NCBI RefSeq assembly: GCF_009765875.1
Contig: NZ_LMUP01000005.1
Coordinates: 62,001-126,000 of the forward strand
Direction: 5' to 3'
Length of the DNA stretch: 64,000 nt
Source of the DNA: Pedobacter sp. L105
GTDB taxonomy: Bacteria > Bacteroidota > Bacteroidia > Sphingobacteriales > Sphingobacteriaceae
Part shown: positions 19,437 through 28,501 of the stretch, one piece after another
Layout of the letters: each line of letters opens with the position of its first letter
Position numbering within the stretch: position 1 is the stretch's first letter
Program-made: the position numbers and the translations under genes
Notes under the pieces: generated by a model
Told to the model about the DNA's origin: nothing
The model's input: the letters and a program-made list of their open reading frames with translations, nothing else
Database searches by the model: none

Positions 19437-20048
19437 TTAGTCCGTTTTCTTCTTTAATGTGTCATTTCCTATGCCTGCTATCAGCATATCTATCATTTCG
19501 TCAAAATAATCGTTGGTCTGAAGTTCTGATAACTCAATAGACAAAGGAAAATGAAGGCCCCGAAAAGCGGTTACCATCACAAATGACATTTTATTCATCC
19601 TGTCTGTTGACATTTCTTTAAATTCTCCCGACTGAGCGCCTCCCAGTAAGATCTCCCTGATCATATCAATCTGGATTTGCTCATATCGTGATTTGATAAA
19701 GATCAGCATTCTCATACTGGCCACCAGATCATCAAATAATACTTCTTTAAAGGAATGGAACCCAATGATAGAGGTAATCTGTGCCTGCAGAAATGCTTTT
19801 AGCTTATCTTTTGCAGTGAGAGAGACGTTTACGGCTTCGCGTATCCGTTTCACCACATTTTTCATTTCATCTTCAACTACTGCTTCAAAGATCTCATTTT
19901 TGCTGGGAAAATAATAATAAAGCGTACTCTTCCCTTTACCAGCGGCAGTAGCGATCTCTTCCATGGTTGTTTTTTTTAACCCATGTTTTCCAAACAGCTT
20001 CTTTGCCCCTAATAATATCTCCTCAATTACAATCTCATCCTTTTCCAT
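19437..20048 (-). CDS. TetR family transcriptional regulator
   Basis: 203 residues with an N-terminal TetR helix-turn-helix (about 8-55: AKKLFGKHGLKKTTMEEIA then GKGKSTLYYYFPSKNEIF) and an all-helical ligand domain. TetR proteins commonly sense lipids or drugs. It lies upstream of spt in the same direction, with 278 bp between, and matching candidate operators precede both genes, so autoregulation and control of the sphingolipid cluster are likely. The ligand is unknown; an acyl-CoA or sphingoid intermediate is speculation. Confidence 0.88.
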   Translation of the reverse strand: MEKDEIVIEEILLGAKKLFGKHGLKKTTMEEIATAAGKGKSTLYYYFPSKNEIFEAVVEDEMKNVVKRIREAVNVSLTAKDKLKAFLQAQITSIIGFHSFKEVLFDDLVASMRMLIFIKSRYEQIQIDMIREILLGGAQSGEFKEMSTDRMNKMSFVMVTAFRGLHFPLSIELSELQTNDYFDEMIDMLIAGIGNDTLKKKTD

Positions 20049-20067
20049 TCCACAACATTATAAATAA

Positions 20068-20094
20068 TTAGACCGAAATTCAATTATGGTCCAA
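20068..20094. promoter_or_regulatory. Candidate TetR operator, tetR side
   Basis: TAGAC (20069-20073) and GTCCA (20089-20093) are separated by 15 bp, the same geometry as at 19303-19329. It starts 20 bp upstream of the tetR ATG at 20048. Confidence 0.5.
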
Positions 20095-20179
20095 AAGTAT
20101 TACAAATATTTAATTTTACACTATTTAGCTATCAATTGAGACATTCAAATGATATTTAATGTTAATTTAATAAGAAGAA

Positions 20180-20524
20180 TTATTCAGTTTTGAACCTTTT
20201 TACTGCGAGGTCTTCTCTTTCATACAATTCAATGAGTTTCCCCTGCAAACGAATTACATTTAATTCCAGTGCAGCAATTTTTTCATTCAGACTTTCGATC
20301 TGCATATCTGCAGCATCTTTTTCTTCTCCAACATTGATCAATTGCTTGAGGTCCATTTTATGGATTTTAGCAATTTCCATTACCCGGCTATAGCTGGGAT
20401 CTGTAAGGCCGGTTTCAATTTTGGAATACGCAGGCACAGATATTTCCAGCATGTCTGCAATATCTTTTTGGGTGTAGCCGCTTTTCAGGCGAAGGGTTTT
20501 GAACTTCTGTCCTAGTGATTTCAT
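20180..20524 (-). CDS. XRE-family HTH regulator with C-terminal coiled coil
   Basis: 114-residue protein. The N-terminal Cro/CI-type helix-turn-helix (about 5-62: FKTLRLKSGYTQKDIADML then SVPAYSKIETGLTDPSYSRV) is followed by a Glu/Lys/Leu-rich coiled coil (about 68-108), probably for dimerisation. This short XRE-plus-coiled-coil form is common as a stand-alone regulator in Bacteroidota. No target is evident. It stands alone, with 131 bp to tetR and 151 bp to the upstream gene. Confidence 0.82.
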   Translation of the reverse strand: MKSLGQKFKTLRLKSGYTQKDIADMLEISVPAYSKIETGLTDPSYSRVMEIAKIHKMDLKQLINVGEEKDAADMQIESLNEKIAALELNVIRLQGKLIELYEREDLAVKRFKTE

Positions 20525-20675
20525 ATAAGAGGTTAATTTGTTTAGTATTAAAATACCAATTATAAAACATAATTATCCCCAAAAGTAATTAAAAAAGTAT
20601 AAAAACAATATTTAATTAATTTATACAGAAACAAAGAGAAATTTCACCGTTTGAGGCAATATTAAGGTGGTAACA

Positions 20676-22040
20676 TTAGAAAGCCAGCTGGAACTTGATA
20701 CCGCTGTTCATCAGTTTCAGGTCTTCATCAGAAAGTTTTCCAATGGGCAGTTTAACGAAAGGTTCTATCAGGATATCATAATGATTAAAGATGTGCTGTT
20801 TGCGGCCTATAGAAAAATTAAAAAAACCAAGATAACTGTTCCCCTGTAAAGGACTATCTGTAACCGGCTCAGAAACTTCCTGGCTTACCAGCGCTTTGTA
20901 AGAAGCAGGAACTCCTGTAAATTGATTGACAGTCATCTGGTTAACCTGCGCAACCTGAACAACTGTGTTATTACGCTTATCACTCAACACATTAAAATAA
21001 GAGATACCTGCGCTGGTATAATAATGCTTGTTCACATTATAAACCAATCCAAGAGGAATATCAATCGCTTTAATGTTCGCATCCACACCCACCAGCTGTT
21101 TGCTGGAAAGGGTACGTGCAAAAGACTGCATGTTACCCATAGCAGGCGGCGAGATACTTTTCCCTCCTTCCAGCTGTACCATCGCGATCCCTGAACTGAT
21201 GGAGAATTTGCTGGAAATTCTATATGCAGTAGTTACTGCAGCCCCCACATTGGTACTTGCACTGGTTGCTGAAGGAATGACAGCCAATCCGAAATCCCAT
21301 TTGGATCCCGCTTCCTTTCTTTTCACAGCTACCGAACCAGCTTTTGATTCTGCAGTCAGGAAATCGATTGTACTCATTTTTTTATTTTTTGTGCTTGCAG
21401 CAGTATCCTGTTTTCCAATAGCAGGAACTGCCGTTGCAGCAATTCTGTTCTGTGCGGTTTGCGGGTTTTTCTTTTCCTCGAGGAAAGTATTTGGTGTTTC
21501 AGGATTTTTCAGGGGTTTCTCCTTTAACTGCTCAGCCGAAAGCTTTGCGGTAGACGTATTTAAATGCAGATTTCCATTGGAAGAGGATTGTTTTTTATCA
21601 GTTGCAGAACGATGATTAACTTTTATTCCGGATATTTTATCGCTGACAGCAGCAGCTATATTGTTATTTGCAAGTTGAGTAGCAGAGCTTGCATGAGAAG
21701 TTCTGGCATCGCTTTGAATAGTGGTATCCTTAAGGCCTGCCGATGGCGATGCCAAACCGGCGCCCGTAGTTTTATCAGGATCAGGCGTTTGACCAGGCTT
21801 AGATTTCTGAAAAACCAGGTGTTCTGTACGACCCTGAGGGATAAAATCCTTCCGATTAAAAAACAGTATCGAAGCGACAAGGAAGAGCACTGCGGCAATT
21901 CTCATCCATAGGGGAAATAAAACCCGTTTCTTTTCTTTGGTTTTGATAAACGACTCCCATTCGCCCGGAACATAGGTTTCCTCATAATCTTCGAAAAGAT
22001 CTGTAATTCCCTTTATCAATTCTTTTTTAGGCTGTTCCAT
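20676..22040 (-). CDS. Sigma-factor partner protein: one membrane helix plus C-terminal beta-barrel
   Basis: 454-residue protein. Residues 1-45 are cytosolic (EDYEETYVPGEWESF), residues about 46-64 form one membrane helix (LWMRIAAVLFLVASILFF), 65-215 are a low-complexity Ser/Thr/Lys/Ala linker, and about 225-454 look like an outer-membrane beta-barrel (alternating strands such as WDFGLAVIP and IDIPLGLVYNV, ending KFQLAF). The start codon overlaps the stop of the ECF sigma gene by one base, so they are cotranslated. Inference: it acts as the cognate anti-sigma or sensor. No zinc-finger anti-sigma motif is visible. Confidence 0.72.
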   Translation of the reverse strand: MEQPKKELIKGITDLFEDYEETYVPGEWESFIKTKEKKRVLFPLWMRIAAVLFLVASILFFNRKDFIPQGRTEHLVFQKSKPGQTPDPDKTTGAGLASPSAGLKDTTIQSDARTSHASSATQLANNNIAAAVSDKISGIKVNHRSATDKKQSSSNGNLHLNTSTAKLSAEQLKEKPLKNPETPNTFLEEKKNPQTAQNRIAATAVPAIGKQDTAASTKNKKMSTIDFLTAESKAGSVAVKRKEAGSKWDFGLAVIPSATSASTNVGAAVTTAYRISSKFSISSGIAMVQLEGGKSISPPAMGNMQSFARTLSSKQLVGVDANIKAIDIPLGLVYNVNKHYYTSAGISYFNVLSDKRNNTVVQVAQVNQMTVNQFTGVPASYKALVSQEVSEPVTDSPLQGNSYLGFFNFSIGRKQHIFNHYDILIEPFVKLPIGKLSDEDLKLMNSGIKFQLAF

Positions 22041-22624
22041 TACTTAATCTCAATACTTTTTAAATAGAGCTCCCTTAATTTTTGTTTGGCCCTGGTCAGG
22101 TAGGTGCGACTGGAACTAACAGGTATCGTTAGCATCTCACCGATTTCATCATGGCTAAATCCTTCAATTTCATATAAATTAAAAACAGTGCGGTGCAGAT
22201 CGGGCAGTTCATACAAGAGTTTTAGTATATCTTCTACAAACAACTTCCCTTCTGCTTCTACATGACTTACCGGTAATTCATCAGTGTATTCCTCTACATA
22301 GATCAATGCAGATTTATTGGCCCTGATTTTATCCAGTGCAGTGCGAACTGTAATTTTTGCCAGCCAGGCTTTAAATGTTTTCTGAAAATCTTCCAGGTTA
22401 TGATCATGCCTAAAGTCGTACATGGTTTTAAACGCTTTCATAAAACTATCGTTCACCACTTCCCTGGCAATATTCCTGTCTTTGAAATAACGGGTAGCTA
22501 CGCCCATCAGATAACCCCAATACTGGATATATATACGTTCCTGTATACGGTCATCACGGGCACTCAAACCCGCGATGATCTCTTCGAACACCGTACTTTT
22601 ATTATCCACGCTTCGCGAAGCCAA
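22040..22624 (-). CDS. ECF RNA polymerase sigma factor
   Basis: 194 residues with sigma region 2 (about 28-95, IYIQYWGYLMGVATRYFKD and EVVNDSFMKAFKTMYDF) and region 4 (about 135-188, ELPDLHRTVFNLYEIEGFSHDEIGEML with the helix-turn-helix VSSSRTYLTRAKQKLREL). It directs RNA polymerase to a stress or envelope regulon that cannot be named. It overlaps the downstream membrane/beta-barrel gene by one base, a standard sigma/regulator pairing. It is transcribed divergently from the DUF4397 lipoprotein gene. Confidence 0.88.
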   Translation of the reverse strand: MASRSVDNKSTVFEEIIAGLSARDDRIQERIYIQYWGYLMGVATRYFKDRNIAREVVNDSFMKAFKTMYDFRHDHNLEDFQKTFKAWLAKITVRTALDKIRANKSALIYVEEYTDELPVSHVEAEGKLFVEDILKLLYELPDLHRTVFNLYEIEGFSHDEIGEMLTIPVSSSRTYLTRAKQKLRELYLKSIEIK

Positions 22625-22812
22625 TTTTATCAGTCAATCTGTCTATTTTTTTTTGCCTTGCATTAAACGCAGCATCTACATTTTGGGTATAAACGTAGCT
22701 GCCAGTCAAAACGCTACAACAAATAAATTTATTAAAAAATACCAAAACATAGTGTAGCGTTCTCCATTTACCCTGCGTTTTAAGACCAAAAGCATCATTA
22801 AAATTATTAAAC

Positions 22813-23538
22813 ATGAGATTTAAATTTACCCCATTATCAAAAAATTTCCGGAGATCCGGTGTTTTTCTATCCTTGCTCGGTATCACTGTTGCCTTCAGTT
22901 CCTGCGTTAAAAATAATGATTCCTATCAGGCTCCACAGCAAGTTGCTGCTTTGGCAATAACCAATGCATCTTCTAATTCAACCTCTCTGGACTTTTACCT
23001 TGACAATACTTCTACAAGAGTAAACTCCAATCCTTTATTATACGGTCAGAAAATTGATTATGTCCGTGCCTATCCCGGTCAGAGAACTGGTATTGTAACC
23101 AATTCAAACAGCTCGTCCGTGGTATATACCAATAAATTTACGCTGGTTGCCGGCGATTATCATTCGCTTTATATTGTAGACAAAGGGGATTCATTGAACT
23201 TTTTACTGGTAAAAGATCAGTTTACCACACCTCCCACCCATAAAGCAATGGTACGTTTTGCCAATCTTTCACCAGATTCCATTGCTTACAGTTTGGAATT
23301 GGTTGGAGACACTACTGCCTTTACCGGCAAAACTTTTAAAACTTTAACCAGCTTTAAACCAATTACCCCTTCCTCTACTTATACCATTAATTTAAGGAAC
23401 ACAGCTACAAATACTATCGTAGCTACCTTGACAAATGTATTACTGGTAGATCAGACGTTTTATACCATCTGGGCTAAAGGATTAGCGAATACCACAGTAG
23501 CGGCACAGAAAACGGCGATACAGGTAAGCCAGCATTAA
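22813..23538 (+). CDS. DUF4397 domain lipoprotein
   Basis: 241-residue exported lipoprotein. The signal peptide ends at the lipobox SFSSC-type site (AFSSCVKN, Cys about residue 31). The rest is a beta-rich DUF4397 domain (about 45-160: LAITNASSNSTSLDFYLDN and VRFANLSPDSIAYSLEL). DUF4397 proteins are common surface lipoproteins in Bacteroidota without known function. The gene is divergent from the ECF sigma factor and ends in a hairpin terminator. Confidence 0.85.
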   Translation: MRFKFTPLSKNFRRSGVFLSLLGITVAFSSCVKNNDSYQAPQQVAALAITNASSNSTSLDFYLDNTSTRVNSNPLLYGQKIDYVRAYPGQRTGIVTNSNSSSVVYTNKFTLVAGDYHSLYIVDKGDSLNFLLVKDQFTTPPTHKAMVRFANLSPDSIAYSLELVGDTTAFTGKTFKTLTSFKPITPSSTYTINLRNTATNTIVATLTNVLLVDQTFYTIWAKGLANTTVAAQKTAIQVSQH

Positions 23539-23549
23539 ACGAATTTTTT

Positions 23550-23587
23550 AGCCGAACCATCTGACCGTTATGGTCAGGTGGCTTTTT
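23550..23587. terminator. Hairpin terminator between convergent genes
   Basis: CTGACC and GGTCAG arms, extended by CCA/TGG and AGCC/GGCT, enclose a small loop, with T-runs on both sides. It ends two bases before the stop codon of the convergent small membrane gene, so it may act in both directions. Confidence 0.75.
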
Positions 23588-23588
23588 A

Positions 23589-23798
23589 TTACCTGCTGCC
23601 CTGTTTCAAAATAAAGGCACCCAGCATAATAGCAACCACCAAGCCCGAAATTCCGGGAAAAAGGATGAAGAGATACAGAATACCACTTACTCCCGCTACT
23701 GCGAGAACGAACAACAATCCTTTTAAAGGCGTTTCCATTCTAAAAGCAGCGATAACTGCAAATAAATAAAAAACGGCAGCGAGTGTAGGTAGGAACAT
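23589..23798 (-). CDS. Small membrane protein, 69 aa
   Basis: I do not recognise a family. The 69 residues are almost entirely hydrophobic, with two membrane helices (about 2-22 and 25-62, the latter broken by Gly/Pro) and few charges. It is transcribed towards the DUF4397 terminator. The lack of overlap with any other gene and a sensible composition argue for a real gene; no other support is available. Confidence 0.5.
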   Translation of the reverse strand: MFLPTLAAVFYLFAVIAAFRMETPLKGLLFVLAVAGVSGILYLFILFPGISGLVVAIMLGAFILKQGSR

Positions 23799-23875
23799 GT
23801 TACAAATATGCTAACTCAATGTTAAGTTAATGTTAACACCTGCGCATATTTCATTTAAATGACATTCTTTTGCTG

Positions 23876-25294
23876 TTAACTCAGTAAGTCGGGTCTTTCC
23901 TGATAAGTTTTCCATAACAATTCTCCAAACATGGTATTTACCCATGGAAAAGAAGCCCGGGTATACTGCCTGGCATTGTCTACATGAAAAGATTCATGCA
24001 TAAAACCGGTATCCCCATGGCTTTTTTGAAGCATACTCAGACAGGTTTTGATCTCTCCCTCATCAGTAGTAGTCAGGGCCCTCACAATAATACTCATTGG
24101 CCATACCATGTTCTTCCCGATATGTGGCCCCCCTATACCTTCTGCTACCTTACCTTTATAAAAATAAGGATTATCAGCCGACAGTATCATTTTCCTTGTG
24201 TTCAGGTAAATAGGATCACTCATAGATACTGTCCCAAGGTAAGGTAGGGCTAGTAAACTGGGGATATTGGCATCATCCATCAGGTTATAACTACCATAAC
24301 CATTAACTTCATAAGCAAATACCTTTCCATAGGTTTCGTGGTCAATGATCGCATATTTTTGCAGTGCATGTCTTACTTCAAGCGCAAGCGCTTCCATATC
24401 CTGTGCCACCTGCTCATCACCCTTAACGGCACGGATCATTTCAGCCGCTTGTCTCAGGCTAAGTACGGCAAAGAAATTGGAGGGCACATGAAAAGAGAAC
24501 GTAGCCGCGTCCTCACTAGGCCGGAAAGATGAACAGATCAGTCCCACTGGTTTTACAGGGAAACCAAATCCCTGCATGGGCAGGTTATCCGTAGCCCAGG
24601 CGGTAGTACGCTGGAAATGATAAGGGCCATCATTATCTTTACGTTGTTGTTCTTTAAAAGTTTTCAGGATAAGCTTCATTGCCGCCTGCCAATTTGCATC
24701 AAAATGGCTGGTATCTTTAGTCTGCAGCCAGTAGCGGTAAGACAGGCGAATAGGATAACATAAAGAATCAAGTTCCCATTTACGTTCGTGAACGCCAGGC
24801 AGCATCGAGGTTAAGTCGTCTTTAAATTCAGAGATCTTTGTTGGGTCATTAAAAAACGAACTGGCATAAGGATCGGTAAGAATAAACTTTACCTGTCTGT
24901 TTATTACCCCTGCTACCATGTCTTTTAAGGCTTTATCTTTCCGCAGAAACGGAAGATAAGCCCATACTTCAGCACTGCTGTCCCTAAGCCACATGGCATC
25001 GATATCACCACTGCTTACATAAGTATCAGGCAAATTATTTACAGTAGCGAAAGCCACGGAGGTATCTAGAGAATTTGGGAAACAATTATTAAACAGCCAC
25101 GCAAATTCTTTATTTTTTACTTTAGCCGTAAAATCTGACACCACATTATCAATCGTTTTACTGGTAAAACGACGTAATGCAGGCAACTTCCTGACTACAG
25201 GAAAAGCCGGGTCATCTGCAAAAGCAAGTAATTTGCCAGACAACATCGCCGCAGTTAAAAGTCCCGCTTTTTGTACAAAAGATCTTCTTTTCAT
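23876..25294 (-). CDS. Glycoside hydrolase family 125, exo-alpha-1,6-mannosidase
   Basis: Removes alpha-1,6-linked mannose from glycans, probably in the periplasm. The N-terminus MKRRSFVQKAGLLTAAMLSG resembles a Tat-like signal. GH125 (DUF1237) features are SGDIDAMWLRDSSAEVWAYLPF near residue 95, EFKDDLTSMLPGVHERKWELDSLCYPIRL near 155, and the C-terminal GGPHIGKNMVWPMSIIVRAL with HESFHVD. Its 472 residues are usual for the family. It lies upstream of the small membrane gene; the SMP-30 gene precedes it by 75 bp, possibly as one operon. Confidence 0.9.
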   Translation of the reverse strand: MKRRSFVQKAGLLTAAMLSGKLLAFADDPAFPVVRKLPALRRFTSKTIDNVVSDFTAKVKNKEFAWLFNNCFPNSLDTSVAFATVNNLPDTYVSSGDIDAMWLRDSSAEVWAYLPFLRKDKALKDMVAGVINRQVKFILTDPYASSFFNDPTKISEFKDDLTSMLPGVHERKWELDSLCYPIRLSYRYWLQTKDTSHFDANWQAAMKLILKTFKEQQRKDNDGPYHFQRTTAWATDNLPMQGFGFPVKPVGLICSSFRPSEDAATFSFHVPSNFFAVLSLRQAAEMIRAVKGDEQVAQDMEALALEVRHALQKYAIIDHETYGKVFAYEVNGYGSYNLMDDANIPSLLALPYLGTVSMSDPIYLNTRKMILSADNPYFYKGKVAEGIGGPHIGKNMVWPMSIIVRALTTTDEGEIKTCLSMLQKSHGDTGFMHESFHVDNARQYTRASFPWVNTMFGELLWKTYQERPDLLS

Positions 25295-25369
25295 TAATAT
25301 TTAGCTGCTAAAAGCATTAATTCAATTCAATGATAATAATTTTGTTTGTTCAAACCAACCCCGCAAGGG

Positions 25370-26278
25370 TTATTCTACTCCTTTAACCAGCATAGGTATC
25401 AAATAGATTGCTTTAGATGCCGTGATAAATAACTGGTTACGATTTTTACCGCCGAAACATACATTTGAAGTCCAGGGTTCTTTTACTTCAATATGACCTA
25501 TCAGCTTTCCTTCCGGATTATAGATCGATACTCCGTTACCAGCAAGGTAAAGATTTCCTTTTTCATCGATGGTGATACCATCGGCACCCTGACTGACAAC
25601 CTGCTTTTGCTCCGTTAAATTACCACCTGCATCAATTGCGTAGCGGTAAGTTTTATTCCGTTGAATATCGGCTACATATAAAAACTTACCATCAGGTGTT
25701 CCCACAATACCATTAGGCTTGGTCACATCTTCTGCCACTACCCTTACTTTTGCAGATTTGCCCGGCGGCAGATAATAGACTTTTTGCCCTTCAATTTCCG
25801 CATGCTGACGCAGCCAGTAATCACGCTGGTAATAAGGATCGGTGAAATATATTCCTCCCTTGCTGTCTGCCCACAAGTCGTTGGGCCCGTTTAACTTTTT
25901 ACCATCAACATTCTCCAGTAAGACTTTAACTTTTCCATTTTTGCTGACCGACCAGAGTTCATTGTGCTCATCGGCGCAAACCAGGAGCTGACCATTGCGG
26001 GCAAAATACATTCCATTGGCACGACCTGCATGATCTTTAAATAAGGACAGTTTTCCATCCGTACCGTATTTCCAGATCTGATTATTGGGCTGGTCGGTAA
26101 AAAAAATATCTCCTTCAGCATTCACTGCCGGCCCTTCTGTAAAAGCAAACTGGCGTGATATCAGCTTCAGGCTATCCTGACGGTACAATTGTGCATTGGT
26201 TTTAACTGTATTCATCATTAATATAAGCATCAGCATTAAGCACAGGCAAAATCTGCCGCGTAGGTAAAAGTATCTCAT
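25370..26278 (-). CDS. SMP-30/gluconolactonase family protein, secreted
   Basis: Six-bladed beta-propeller lactone hydrolase family. A signal peptide (residues 1-30, ending TNAQ) is followed by the SMP-30 pattern: FTEGPAVNAEGDIFFTDQPNNQIWK (metal Glu), GPNDLWADSKGGIYFTDPYY and KPNGIVGTPDGKFLYVADI (metal Asn and Asp), and QGADGITIDEKGNLYLAG. The length of 302 residues is normal. The lactone hydrolysed is unknown; aldonolactones are typical. It lies 75 bp upstream of the GH125 gene. Confidence 0.88.
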   Translation of the reverse strand: MRYFYLRGRFCLCLMLMLILMMNTVKTNAQLYRQDSLKLISRQFAFTEGPAVNAEGDIFFTDQPNNQIWKYGTDGKLSLFKDHAGRANGMYFARNGQLLVCADEHNELWSVSKNGKVKVLLENVDGKKLNGPNDLWADSKGGIYFTDPYYQRDYWLRQHAEIEGQKVYYLPPGKSAKVRVVAEDVTKPNGIVGTPDGKFLYVADIQRNKTYRYAIDAGGNLTEQKQVVSQGADGITIDEKGNLYLAGNGVSIYNPEGKLIGHIEVKEPWTSNVCFGGKNRNQLFITASKAIYLIPMLVKGVE

Positions 26279-26404
26279 CGTGTAATATATAGAACAACCT
26301 GCTATTTAAGCCCAAAAATCAGACCATCCATCAAAAATTTGACAGTTTAGACTCAAAAGCGTGTTAAAATGTAGATTTTTACTTTTAAAGATTACATTAG
26401 CTAT

Positions 26405-27625
26405 ATGCATAACTTCTACAGGAATTATAAAGGTATTTTATGGCTGATTGCCGGTATTATTGCGGGCAGCATTGCAGGATTGATCTTTGGGGAACGCGTT
26501 AAAGTTTTAAAGCCTATTGGCGATATTTTCTTAAATCTCCTGTTTACTGCAGTTATCCCGCTGGTATTTTTCTCAGTTTCTTCTGCCATTGGCGGATTGA
26601 AGGAAACCAATAAACTGACACGGATGATGACCGTAATGACACTCGTATTTTTAGCTACCGTACTGATCTCTGCCTCGCTGACTATCCTGGCCGTTAAATT
26701 ATTCCCTGTACATGAGCATATGACTGCAGCACCGCTCACAGAAACAATCGTTAAAAAGCCATTCGGCGATCAGCTGACACAATTGCTAACTACCAGCGAG
26801 TTTTTTGAATTGCTTTCCAGGAAAAGCATGCTGGCCATGATCATCTTTTCCGTGCTCACGGGTTTTGCCACTTTACGTTCCGGCACAAAGGGAGGCGACT
26901 TCTCCAGGTTTCTGAATGCAGCAAATGAAGTTTTTAAAAATCTGTTTGTCATTATTATGAAAATTGCACCGCTCGGTTTGGGTGCTTATTTCGCATATCA
27001 GGTAGGTGTTTTTGGACCGCAGTTATTTGGCACTTATGCCAGGTCGCTGGGTATTTATTATGGCACCGGTGCTTTTTACTTTGTAGTTTTGTTTAGCTTT
27101 TATGCTTTTGTTGCTGCCGGGGTAAAAGGAATTAAAATCTATTGGAAAAATAACATTATCCCCTCTGCTACAGCTATAGGCACCTGCAGCAGTATAGCCA
27201 ATATTCCTGCCAACCTGGAAGCTGCCGGCAAAATGGGCATTCCGGAATACATTACCAGCGTCACCATTCCATTGGGCGCTACCTTACATAAAGACGGATC
27301 CAGTATTTCTTCAATTGTTAAAATGGCGGTTGTATTTGCCCTTTTCGGTAAAGGTTTTGACAGTGTAGAAACCATAGCGCTGGCCCTGGGCATGACTGTA
27401 CTGGTAAGTATTGTAGAAGGAGGAATCCCTAACGGAGGATATGTTGGAGAGCTGCTGTTTATCTCTGCTTATGGTTTTCCACCCGAAGCATTGCCGCCTG
27501 CTATGATCATAGGCACTTTAGTAGACCCTATGGCTACCCTGCTAAATTCTACAGGTGATACCGTTGCCGCGATGCTGGTTACCCGTTTTACCGAAGGAAA
27601 AAATTGGCTAACTACAAAGGCATAA
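26405..27625 (+). CDS. Dicarboxylate/amino acid:cation symporter (DAACS)
   Basis: Inner-membrane carrier of the GltP/DctA family, coupling uptake of dicarboxylates or acidic amino acids to Na+ or H+. It has 406 residues and about eight membrane helices plus the re-entrant hairpins. The serine-rich loop (ATAIGTCSSIANIPAN, about 257-272) and TIPLGATLHKDGSSI (about 295-309) are the substrate and cation motifs. The last helix region carries GTLVDPMATLLNSTGDT. The final 14 bases overlap the convergent gene. Substrate not decided. Confidence 0.9.
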   Translation: MHNFYRNYKGILWLIAGIIAGSIAGLIFGERVKVLKPIGDIFLNLLFTAVIPLVFFSVSSAIGGLKETNKLTRMMTVMTLVFLATVLISASLTILAVKLFPVHEHMTAAPLTETIVKKPFGDQLTQLLTTSEFFELLSRKSMLAMIIFSVLTGFATLRSGTKGGDFSRFLNAANEVFKNLFVIIMKIAPLGLGAYFAYQVGVFGPQLFGTYARSLGIYYGTGAFYFVVLFSFYAFVAAGVKGIKIYWKNNIIPSATAIGTCSSIANIPANLEAAGKMGIPEYITSVTIPLGATLHKDGSSISSIVKMAVVFALFGKGFDSVETIALALGMTVLVSIVEGGIPNGGYVGELLFISAYGFPPEALPPAMIIGTLVDPMATLLNSTGDTVAAMLVTRFTEGKNWLTTKA

Positions 27626-28418
27626 AGCCATTCTCTACATTTTCATCCTGCAGCCCAAGAATAGAATAGTGACGGGGAAGGTACCACGTTACCGTTTGCA
27701 TCATATTTTTATAATGGGTTTCTGATTCAAAAAACTCAGGGGTAATGTTAAAGGCAAGATCCTGACTTACTTCTTCCCCATTCTTACGAATCATCAACAA
27801 GACCTTTGGATTTTCTATCCCGTTCAGTTCAAAAAACTCCCTTAATAATTTCCTGCTTGGCACTGGAAGAACAAACTCTGAGGGCTGTCCAATGGTAATC
27901 TCTTCTCCTTTAGAAAGTTCTTCGGGAATATTGATATTGCCAAAAGGGCTTTCCGGTTTAAAGAAACTGCCGTTCAAATAGTAATTTAAAATATCGCCGT
28001 AGCTGAGTATCCAGTCGGGCTGACCGGTTCCGGGATTAATCACAATGCCATAACCTCTTTTGATCAGGAAGTCTGGCACCATTTGATCAATGACAAAAGA
28101 TTGAAATTCTTCACCTGGCGCAGGTACAAACAACTGGAAATAAGGAAAACCATCAGGCCCCGCTATTACCTGCGGAGTACCACAACGAAAGCTGGCTAAA
28201 GGAAGATTGGATAAAAAATTTCCTGCCCATTCTGCATCGCGAAGTGCTGCAGGTTGATTGAGCAATGTTTCGATGAGCGCTGTTTTTTCCAGGTCGCCTG
28301 CATAATTGTTCAATTGATCTTTATTCGCTGAGTCAGCAATAGGCTCTGCCTGAACAACTTCGGCAGGCTTTACTGATTTTTCCGTTTCAGTCTTTTTAAA
28401 AATATCGAACAACCCCAT
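27612..28418 (-). CDS. Uncharacterised cytosolic protein, possible SseB-like C-terminal domain
   Basis: I do not firmly recognise this 268-residue protein. It has no signal or membrane segment. It starts MGLFDIFKKTETEKS, then a linker, then a globular domain around 65-150 (GPDGFPYFQLFVPAPGEEF, GYGIVINPGTGQPDWILSYGDI). A second part near 175-230 (GQPSEFVLPVPSRKLLREFF, KVLLMIRKNGEE) weakly resembles the C-terminal domain of SseB. It overlaps the convergent symporter by 14 bases. Confidence 0.65.
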   Translation of the reverse strand: MGLFDIFKKTETEKSVKPAEVVQAEPIADSANKDQLNNYAGDLEKTALIETLLNQPAALRDAEWAGNFLSNLPLASFRCGTPQVIAGPDGFPYFQLFVPAPGEEFQSFVIDQMVPDFLIKRGYGIVINPGTGQPDWILSYGDILNYYLNGSFFKPESPFGNINIPEELSKGEEITIGQPSEFVLPVPSRKLLREFFELNGIENPKVLLMIRKNGEEVSQDLAFNITPEFFESETHYKNMMQTVTWYLPRHYSILGLQDENVENGFMPL

Positions 28419-28501
28419 ATCAATCTGTCTTTTTATACGCTATAATGCTATTCAAATTTAGCAAAAATCAATAAAAGGAGCTAATTAATTAATCACTGTA
28501 G

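Noticed and set aside
19437..20048. AcrR regulator of a drug efflux pump
   Set aside because: No efflux genes are near, and the matched operators point to the sphingolipid operon.
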